Assembly: GCA_023433965.1 (NCBI GenBank)
Contig: JAEYTQ010000536.1
Location: 1-14,474 of the forward strand
DNA length: 14,474 nt
Direction: 5' to 3'
Source: Pseudomonadota bacterium
Lineage (GTDB): Bacteria > Pseudomonadota > Alphaproteobacteria > Rhizobiales > Xanthobacteraceae
Below the pieces are notes generated by a model. It was not told the DNA's origin, did no database searches, and worked only from the letters and a program-made list of their open reading frames with translations. The position numbers and the translations under genes were made by a program. How positions within the stretch are numbered: position 1 is the first letter of the stretch; every line of letters begins with the position of its first letter. This document shows positions 6,815 to 12,299 of the stretch, in pieces.

Positions 6815-7744
6815 TTAGATGCGGCTGGAGAACCGGGTGAACGCGGTCAGCCTCTGCACGGTTGGCTCGACGTCCTGCATGTAGATCTCGGTCCGGAGGA
6901 ACGCGATCTCATCGTTGAGCGCGGTCTCGTCGACGTCTCTGAACCAGGACTTGGGGCGCCCGTCGCTACCGTCGTTCCAACGATAGCCGCGCCGCTTCAA
7001 CGAGTCCTTGAGTTCGAATGCGGTCTGCTCCGCCCAGACACGCATCGTCGGCTTGCGGGCGGTTTCCAGCAACAGCGCCAGCGCCGTCGAACCGGCGGTC
7101 GGAAGCTCGGATGCCAGCACCTCCAGAAGAGCGTGACAGTCGTCGACGGCCCGATGCGCCTGGTGGAAGAAACCGGCACCGTTCAGCAGATAGCCGAGTT
7201 GCGCTCCCACGAAGCCGTGTTTGCGCCAGTCGATCTCGCTCATGCTGCAGGCCCAAGCCTTCTGCTCGAACACGGGCCAGTAGCGCTCGACGAACCTTCT
7301 GTCGAAAGAGCTGTTATGCGCGATCGTAATGACCCCGCTTTCGGCGAACGCCGTGACGGCGGCATCGTCGAATTTTTGACCGGCAACCGCTTCGTTGGTG
7401 ATCCCGGTTAGTGCCGTCACTTCCGCGGTGATCGGCGCACTCGGTTCGTTGAAAGCGGAGAACGTGTCTCTGACGCCGACGATCCGCCCCTCCGGCGTGT
7501 AGTCGAACTTGACCATCCCGAGCTCGATGATCTCGTCTTTCGCGTGGTCGAGGCCGGTCGTCTCCGTGTCGAGCAGGATGCCGGTCCTGACCTCTTGTCC
7601 CACAGTCGGCATGTAGGTCGGTCGGGCAACCAGGCGGCGTAGGACCCGGTAGTCGGGTGACCGGCTCAATGCCTCGGCCATTGCGGGCAGGTCCGCCGGG
7701 TCCAGAGTATGCTCGTCTCTGAGGGGCTGGGTCAGCGCGTCCAT
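6815..7744 (-). CDS. DEDDh-family 3'-5' exonuclease (DnaQ-like)
   Basis: The protein has 309 residues. All three exonuclease motifs of the DnaQ/RNase T superfamily are present: Exo I LLDTETTG (D59, E61), Exo II HNSSFD (H143 to D148), and Exo III HRAVDD (H197, D202), which makes it the DEDDh subtype. ALTGITNEAV (111-120) between Exo I and II is typical of DNA polymerase III epsilon-like enzymes. A C-terminal extension (about 215-309) carries RGYRWNDGSDGRPKSW, a module I know from exonucleases of this kind but cannot name. The family removes 3' nucleotides from DNA or RNA with two metal ions. The ATG at 7742-7744 was chosen because upstream in-frame sequence looks non-coding; its ribosome site is weak. 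The gene diverges from ku, with 188 bp between starts. Confidence 0.88.
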   Translation of the reverse strand: MDALTQPLRDEHTLDPADLPAMAEALSRSPDYRVLRRLVARPTYMPTVGQEVRTGILLDTETTGLDHAKDEIIELGMVKFDYTPEGRIVGVRDTFSAFNEPSAPITAEVTALTGITNEAVAGQKFDDAAVTAFAESGVITIAHNSSFDRRFVERYWPVFEQKAWACSMSEIDWRKHGFVGAQLGYLLNGAGFFHQAHRAVDDCHALLEVLASELPTAGSTALALLLETARKPTMRVWAEQTAFELKDSLKRRGYRWNDGSDGRPKSWFRDVDETALNDEIAFLRTEIYMQDVEPTVQRLTAFTRFSSRI

Positions 7745-7932
7745 GGGTCCACAATACCTGCCCAAATCTCCACGAGATACTTGGAAAACACGCGATTCAC
7801 GACGATTTCGGACGTGCCCGGGAGCGCTGCGGGCAGATGGCCAATTTTCCTGTTGGCGCTCCCGGAGCATGTCGGAACCGGCAGGCTCCGTTCGTCTTGA
7901 ATCCAGCACCGTCCCTCCGGAGTACCGCGTTC
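7745..7932. promoter_or_regulatory. Divergent promoter region between exonuclease and ku
   Basis: The two starts face away from each other across these 188 bp, so both promoters must lie here. I see no confident -35/-10 pair. GGAACC at 7874-7879 resembles an EcfG -35 element but lacks CGTT at the right distance. GGAG at 7919-7922, ten bases before the ku ATG, is its likely ribosome site. Confidence 0.4.
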
Positions 7933-8859
7933 ATGGCCCCCCGCGCCAACTGGAAAGGCTTCCTGCGTCTGTCACTGGTGACCTGTCCGGTGGCCCTCTA
8001 TCCGGCGACGTCGGAGTCCGAGAAGATCTCGTTCAACCAATTGAACCGGACCACGGGCCATCGCATCAAGTACCTGAAAGTCGATTCCGACACCGGCGAC
8101 GAGGTGCCGAATGAAGACATCGTCAAGGGCTATGAACTCGAGAAGGGTCAGTACATCGAGGTTTCGAAGGAGGAGCTCGAGGAGATAGCGCTGGAGTCCA
8201 CGCGGACCATCGAGATCGACGAGTTCGTCGACAGGTCCGATATCGACCCGCGCTACCTGATCCGCCCCTACTACCTACGGCCGGACGGCAAGGTCGGGCA
8301 CGACGCCTTCGCGGTGATCCGCGAGACCATCCGCGAGATGGACAAGGTCGCGATCGGCCGGGTGGTGCTGACCAACCGCGAGCACATCATCGCCCTCGAA
8401 GCGCGCGACAAGGGCCTGATCGGCACCTTGCTGCGCTATCCCTACGAGGTGCGCAGCGAGCAGGAGTATTTCGACGAGATCCAAGACGTGAAGGTCAGTA
8501 AGGAGATGCTCGACCTTGCCAGGCACATCGTGAACCAGAAGGCGGGGCGCTTCGATCCGGAGAAGTTCGAGGACCATTACGAGAGTGCGCTGGTCGACCT
8601 CATCAACCAGAAGAGGGCCGGTAAGGTCATCCGCCCGAAGGAGCGGCCGAAGGGCGAGAACGTCGTCGATCTGATGGACGCGCTCCGCAAGAGCGTCGGC
8701 GGTGCGGTGACCGAAGCTCCGACCCAGAAGAAGCCTGCCAAGAAGGCGAAGAGGGCCTTGACCGGGCAGAAGGAGATGCTGATGCCCATCGCCGGTAAGA
8801 AGCCTGCGAAGGATGCCGCGAAGAAGCCCGCAGCAGGAGCTCGGCGGAAGTCGGCTTGA
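7933..8859 (+). CDS. ku: Bacterial Ku protein, non-homologous end joining
   Basis: The protein has 308 residues. Ku binds double-strand DNA ends as a homodimeric ring and recruits LigD-type ligase. The start MAPRANWKGFLRLSLVTCPV, the segments FNQLNRTTGHRIKY and PEHE-equivalent NEDIVKGYELEKGQY, and VLTNREHIIALE and GLIGTLLRYPYEVR are characteristic of bacterial Ku. The core ends near residue 250 (VVDLMDALRKS). A Lys/Ala/Pro-rich tail follows (KKPAKKAKRA, then GKKPAKDAAKKPAAGARRK), resembling histone H1 tails; in other bacterial Ku proteins such tails add DNA binding independent of ends. The ATG at 7933 was chosen because the 32 upstream in-frame residues do not belong to the family. A DUF72 gene follows 23 bp downstream. 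Confidence 0.96.
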   Translation: MAPRANWKGFLRLSLVTCPVALYPATSESEKISFNQLNRTTGHRIKYLKVDSDTGDEVPNEDIVKGYELEKGQYIEVSKEELEEIALESTRTIEIDEFVDRSDIDPRYLIRPYYLRPDGKVGHDAFAVIRETIREMDKVAIGRVVLTNREHIIALEARDKGLIGTLLRYPYEVRSEQEYFDEIQDVKVSKEMLDLARHIVNQKAGRFDPEKFEDHYESALVDLINQKRAGKVIRPKERPKGENVVDLMDALRKSVGGAVTEAPTQKKPAKKAKRALTGQKEMLMPIAGKKPAKDAAKKPAAGARRKSA

Positions 8860-8882
8860 GGTCCGGAATCCGGTGGCTCCCG

Positions 8883-9632
8883 ATGACGCTTGCGGGACTG
8901 ACACGGGAAGAGGATGCCACTTGCAAGGCTGTGCTTCGGATCGGAACAGCGGGGTGGAATGTTCCTCAAAGCTGCAAGGAAAGAGTTGGCGGCACAGGTA
9001 GCCACCTTGAGCGTTACGCGGCGGTGTTGAACGCCACCGAGATCAACTCATCTTTTCATAGGCCGCACCGGCGCTCGACGTACGAGAAGTGGGCAAGCTC
9101 GACGCCGGATGACTTCCGATTTTCGGTCAAAGTCCCTAAGTCCGTCACTCATTCGTCCCAGCTTGCGCGGGCTGAACTTGATCGGTTCATCGAAGAAAGC
9201 GCCGGCCTCGGTGCGAAGCTCGGGGTTTTGCTCGTTCAGTTTGCGCCTCGCAAGATGTTCGTTCAATCAGATGCGGAAATCCTGTTCGGCGCACTGCGGG
9301 AAGGGACCTCAGCCGCTCTCGCTTGCGAACCACGTCACGTCAGCTGGTTCACGCCCGAGGTCGGTGCTTGGCTCAGGGAGCGCCGGATCAACCGCGTCGC
9401 TGCGGACCCGGCACGTGTGCCCGATGCCGACCTGCCGGGCGGGTGGTCGGGACTGCATTATTTCCGGCTGCATGGAGCGCCGCGCATCTACTACTCCGCC
9501 TACGACGGTGCATACCTTGGCGCGCTGAAGTCACGGCTCGGTGCTGCATCGTCGTCAGGCGAGGCCTGGTGCATCTTCGACAACACCGCCGCCGGCGCGG
9601 CGCTCGAGAACGCACTCGACCTGCTTCCTTGA
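8883..9632 (+). CDS. DUF72 domain-containing protein (YecE-like)
   Basis: The protein has 249 residues, the usual length for this TIM-barrel-like family of unknown function. Family signatures: RIGTAGWNVP (19-28) at the first strand, EINSSFHRPHRRSTYEKW and FRFSVKVPKSVTH, then LLVQFAP, FRLHGAPRIYYSAYD (194-208) and the closing IFDNTAAGAAL. The ATG at 8883 gives ten or so residues before the core; GGTGG lies seven bases upstream. A GTG at residue 17 directly before LRIGTAG is an alternative. Only 23 bp separate it from ku, with no terminator between, so the two are probably co-transcribed. A strong hairpin follows the stop. Confidence 0.88.
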   Translation: MTLAGLTREEDATCKAVLRIGTAGWNVPQSCKERVGGTGSHLERYAAVLNATEINSSFHRPHRRSTYEKWASSTPDDFRFSVKVPKSVTHSSQLARAELDRFIEESAGLGAKLGVLLVQFAPRKMFVQSDAEILFGALREGTSAALACEPRHVSWFTPEVGAWLRERRINRVAADPARVPDADLPGGWSGLHYFRLHGAPRIYYSAYDGAYLGALKSRLGAASSSGEAWCIFDNTAAGAALENALDLLP

Positions 9633-9633
9633 G

Positions 9634-9661
9634 GGGCCTGCCCTGGACCGCGGGCGGGCCC
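9634..9661 (+). terminator. Probable hairpin terminator after the ku-DUF72 unit
   Basis: GGGCCTGCCC (9634-9643) pairs with GGGCGGGCCC (9652-9661) over ten base pairs, one a G-U wobble, around an 8-base loop. It starts two bases after the DUF72 stop. There is no immediate run of T (ACCCGGGTTAA follows, TTTT only near 9680), so termination could be inefficient or Rho-assisted. Confidence 0.5.
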
Positions 9662-9727
9662 ACCCGGGTTAATACGGGCTTTTAAGGCCACCGGCCGTTT
9701 ACCTTGGTAGGCTACGACGTTCCCATC

Positions 9728-9892
9728 ATGGATAACGACTTCGAGCCTAGGGACCGTGCGGAAGAAGCGGTGAAGGAGGCCCTATTGGCCGATGGCTCCG
9801 AGCGGCAGCGCTGGCTCCAACTCGCGCAGGCTTGGCTCGAACTCGCCCGCATCCGCTGCCATCCGAGCGGTGCGGCAGGGCAGCCGAACTAA
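9728..9892 (+). CDS. Small protein of unknown function (54 residues)
   Basis: It encodes MDNDFEPRDRAEEAVKEALL followed by ADGSERQRWLQLAQAWLELA and a short tail. The acidic then amphipathic-helix pattern with ERQRWLQLAQAWLELA is one I associate with short alphaproteobacterial proteins, but no function is known to me. The ribosome site for the ATG at 9728 is poor (GGTAGG is 17 bases away); a TTG at 9704 in the same frame would add eight residues. Its TAA overlaps the TAG of the converging gene in CTAA (9889-9892). Confidence 0.55.
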   Translation: MDNDFEPRDRAEEAVKEALLADGSERQRWLQLAQAWLELARIRCHPSGAAGQPN

Positions 9893-10158
9893 TCTTTGCC
9901 TGGGGGGCACTCCGGGCACGCATCACTGATAGAACCCAAAACCTCGCGCACTTCCTCGACGGCCTGATCCGGAGACAAGCCCTCGGGCGGCTCCTGCCTG
10001 GCGATGTCCAACGCGTGCTCGCGCGCATGAGGGTCGGCCCGATCCGTAGCCCAGCCGTGCTCCCCGCATTCGCGGATAGCGCCCGCCTCCTGCAGCACGT
10101 GGATCGCCCAGCCGCGCAGCGTCCGGATCGCCGGTCGTCTTTCCTTCGTCATCAGCAT
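9889..10158 (-). CDS. Small protein of unknown function (89 residues)
   Basis: The start ATG at 10158 has AGGAG at an ideal eight bases; ATGs at 10164 and 10152 are less well placed. The protein (MLMTKERRPAIRTLRGWAIH..., then a segment with ECGEHGWATDRADPHAREHA) looks soluble and mixed, with an acidic helix PDQAVEEVREVLG (63-75) and a C-terminal CPECPP. There is one CxxC-like pair but no second one, so a zinc site is not evident. I do not recognise the family. The gene converges with the 54-residue gene. A GGAAC about 42 bases upstream is not followed by a proper CGTT. Confidence 0.6.
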   Translation of the reverse strand: MLMTKERRPAIRTLRGWAIHVLQEAGAIRECGEHGWATDRADPHAREHALDIARQEPPEGLSPDQAVEEVREVLGSISDACPECPPGKD

Positions 10159-10396
10159 CGACATCGCTCCTGCCAGGACGAATCCTGCCCCCGCCTGACC
10201 GTTCCGGGCGGTTAGCACGGGTCAGGGATTCGCAATTGGTAGGGCTGAGGCTTGTCCCCCTGTTCCGCGTCGCTGTGCATAAACCAGAAGCGCTGGCCGG
10301 ATGGACCGGGCCGTCTCAAGTTGATCGGCGTTGCCAGCCCGAACGCGCAAGGTGTATTTGCCAGGCTTGGTACCTCTGAAGTAGCAGGAGGGGTGT
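10159..10396. other. Intergenic region before the serine recombinase
   Basis: No gene is called with confidence. On the - strand between 10380 and 10210 two overlapping frames both have protein-like composition: one reading GTKPGKYTLRVRAGNADQLE, another reading RFWFMHSDAEQGDKPQPYQL to a stop near 10213. Neither has a supported start, so this could be the remains of a small gene. The last bases hold the recombinase ribosome site AGGAGG (10386-10391). Confidence 0.3.
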
Positions 10397-12088
10397 ATGG
10401 GTAACTGGCTCGTCGTTCCCAAGGGGACAGGCCTGGCGAGGCGGACCCGAGCGCGTCGCGCCGCGCAATACGTCCGGATGTCGAGGGAGCTGCAGCGCTA
10501 CTCGATCAAGAACCAGATGGCAGCAATCGCCACCTATGCCGAGGCGAACGCTCTTACAATCGTCCGCACCTATTCGGACGAGGGCCGCAGCGGCCTCCGG
10601 ATCAAGGGACGGCCCGGTCTCATCGAACTGATCGAGGACGTCCAGTCGGGGCACGCCGACTTCGACCACATCCTCGTCTACGACGTCAGTCGCTGGGGCC
10701 GCTTCCAGGACGTCGACGAGAGCGCGTACTACGAATTCCTTTGCAAGCGGAACGGCGTCCAGGTCGAATACTGCGCCGAGCTCTTCAAAAACGACGGCAC
10801 ATTCGTGTCAGGGATCGCGAAGAGCCTGAAGCGGGGCATGGCCGCAGAGTGGAGCCGAGAACTCTCGGTCAAGGTGCACGCTGGACACTGCCGGGTCGCG
10901 AGCCTTGGATACCGCGTCGGCGCTCCCGTGGGATATGGCCTCCGGCGCCTGATGGTCGACGAGAGCGAGCATCCGAAGGGCTTCCTCGAAAAGGGCCAGT
11001 TCAAAGCGTTGCAATCGGATCGCGTTCGACTACAGCCCGGCTCCGCCGAGGAGGCAGCCGTGGTCCGGATCATTTTCGATCAGTTCGTCAACGGCCGGAA
11101 ATCCTACAGCGACATCCGGCGCCAACTGAACGATGCCGGCATCGCCAACCACAATGGCCGGCCGTGGACGGATGGCATGATCCCGACCATCCTCGCGAAC
11201 GAGAACTACATCGGCAAGACCATCTACAATCGCACCTCGCGACGCTTGGGACAGAAGCTCGTCAAGAATCCGGATCACGCATGGGTCCGAGGCGCAGCGG
11301 CGATCGAGCCTATTGTGGATCCCGGCATCTTCGCTCGAGCCCAAAAACTGTTGGCCGAACGGCGTGTGGAGGTTTCCGAAGATGAAATGCTCCTGCGCCT
11401 TCGTCTCGCGCTCCGCCGGCGAGGTAAGCTCAATTCCCGCATCATCAATACGACGCTCGGCCTCAATCACGTCTCCTCGTACGTGAAGCACTTCGGTTCG
11501 CTGCGGAAAGCCTACGCGCTGATCGGCTACGTGTCGTCGCGCGACTGCGACTGGATCGACACCCGGGAGTTTTGGGCTGCCGAACAAGCGAGGCACGCAA
11601 CCGAGCTCGCGGAGGTGTTGCGAAACGACCTTGGTCTTCGGCCGGAGCTCGCTCCGGACGGCATCGGCGTCGATGTCGAACGCAGGCGGGTAGTTTCGTT
11701 TCTCGTCGCGCGACGGCTGGCGCGACGGGGAGAGGACCACGCTGCGCAATGGAAGGCCTACCGAAGGCAGATTTCGTCGGGCCTGCTTGCCGTGATGCGG
11801 TTGGATGCGGCAAATCGCGAGATCGAGGATTACGTTCTACTGCCTGCCTCGTTGAGGTCGGGACGCTACGTCTGGCTTGCATCAGGCTCCCTTCGCCGCC
11901 ATCGCGGAGCGCTTTACCGGGAAAGGGGGACACTGTTCGCGGCCATCAAAGCAACGCTGGCAAAAACCACCCGTGCCGCCCCAACCAGCTCAGCACCGCC
12001 GAAAAAGCGATCGAGATCAGGCCAGCCCAAAGCCAAGGGCTTCGGCGGGCGGCGCTCACGGTGCGGAGGTACAAAATCGCACCGATGA
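10397..12088 (+). CDS. Large serine recombinase family protein
   Basis: The protein has 563 residues. An N-terminal resolvase domain (about 20-155) carries AQYVRMS with nucleophile S29, the SIKNQ helix (36-40), YSDEGRSG (59-66) and DVSRWGRFQD (96-105) with R99/R102 as catalytic-arginine candidates. A recombinase DNA-binding domain follows (about 165-320: GYRVGAPVGYGLRR, SYSDIRRQLN, NYIGKTIYN). The expected Cys4 zinc ribbon is not seen. Instead residues about 330-378 (RGKLNSRIIN, then HFGSLRKAYALIGY) resemble a homing-endonuclease-associated DNA-binding repeat. The ATG at 10397 has AGGAGG at five bases. The last 47 residues (Lys/Arg/Ser/Pro-rich) are antisense to the next gene and may be non-native. 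No integrase cargo or att repeats were found nearby. Confidence 0.88.
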   Translation: MGNWLVVPKGTGLARRTRARRAAQYVRMSRELQRYSIKNQMAAIATYAEANALTIVRTYSDEGRSGLRIKGRPGLIELIEDVQSGHADFDHILVYDVSRWGRFQDVDESAYYEFLCKRNGVQVEYCAELFKNDGTFVSGIAKSLKRGMAAEWSRELSVKVHAGHCRVASLGYRVGAPVGYGLRRLMVDESEHPKGFLEKGQFKALQSDRVRLQPGSAEEAAVVRIIFDQFVNGRKSYSDIRRQLNDAGIANHNGRPWTDGMIPTILANENYIGKTIYNRTSRRLGQKLVKNPDHAWVRGAAAIEPIVDPGIFARAQKLLAERRVEVSEDEMLLRLRLALRRRGKLNSRIINTTLGLNHVSSYVKHFGSLRKAYALIGYVSSRDCDWIDTREFWAAEQARHATELAEVLRNDLGLRPELAPDGIGVDVERRRVVSFLVARRLARRGEDHAAQWKAYRRQISSGLLAVMRLDAANREIEDYVLLPASLRSGRYVWLASGSLRRHRGALYRERGTLFAAIKATLAKTTRAAPTSSAPPKKRSRSGQPKAKGFGGRRSRCGGTKSHR

Positions 12089-12170
12089 GAGTGCCGTAAT
12101 TCCTTCGGAAGTCACCGTTCAGTTTCGCGATCTTGGACAATTCCGAGGAGGTGTCCACGTCATTCGCCAT
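11946..12170 (-). CDS. Small single-helix membrane protein of unknown function (74 residues)
   Basis: The ATG at 12170 is preceded by a strong AAGGAG eight bases away (12179-12184), the best argument that this is a gene. The protein has a polar N-terminus (MANDVDTSSELSKIAKLNGD), a short hydrophobic patch (GTLIGAILYL, 26-35) and one clear membrane helix (about 45-63, WLWAGLISIAFSAVLSWLG) ending in a hydrophobic C-terminus. No family is recognised. The last 143 bp lie antisense to the 3' end of the recombinase gene. Since this frame has the ribosome site, a coherent topology and ordinary composition, I think the recombinase tail is the secondary reading there. Confidence 0.65.
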   Translation of the reverse strand: MANDVDTSSELSKIAKLNGDFRRNYGTLIGAILYLRTVSAARRSPWLWAGLISIAFSAVLSWLGRHGWFLPALL

Positions 12171-12299
12171 CGGGCTGGCTCCTTCGTCTCGCTAGGACCA
12201 GCGCCTTATGAACCACTGTTTTGCCCGACGGAGCAAGACAAAATTTCGCCTTATCGGAATTTTCGGGGGTCACTCCAAGTCGCCCCATTGCTCGAACCG
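12171..12299. other. Intergenic region between FAN1-like gene end and small membrane protein
   Basis: This 129-bp stretch is locally richer in A/T than its surroundings. It holds the octamer CGCCTTAT twice in the same orientation (12202-12209, 12247-12254; 45 bp apart) and an inverted repeat AAAATT (12240-12245) / AATTTT (12258-12263). Both lie upstream of the leftward membrane-protein gene and could be part of its control region; no clear -35/-10 is visible. Confidence 0.3.

Noticed and set aside
7874..7892. Second EcfG promoter upstream of ku (GGAACC at 7874-7879 with CGTT at 7889-7892)
   Set aside because: The spacing is 10 bases rather than 16-17, and at the correct distance the sequence is TCTT. 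It does not meet the consensus.
10180..10204. EcfG promoter on the - strand before the 89-residue gene (GGAAC-N16-GATT)
   Set aside because: The -10 element GATT matches only two of four bases of CGTT, too weak to call.
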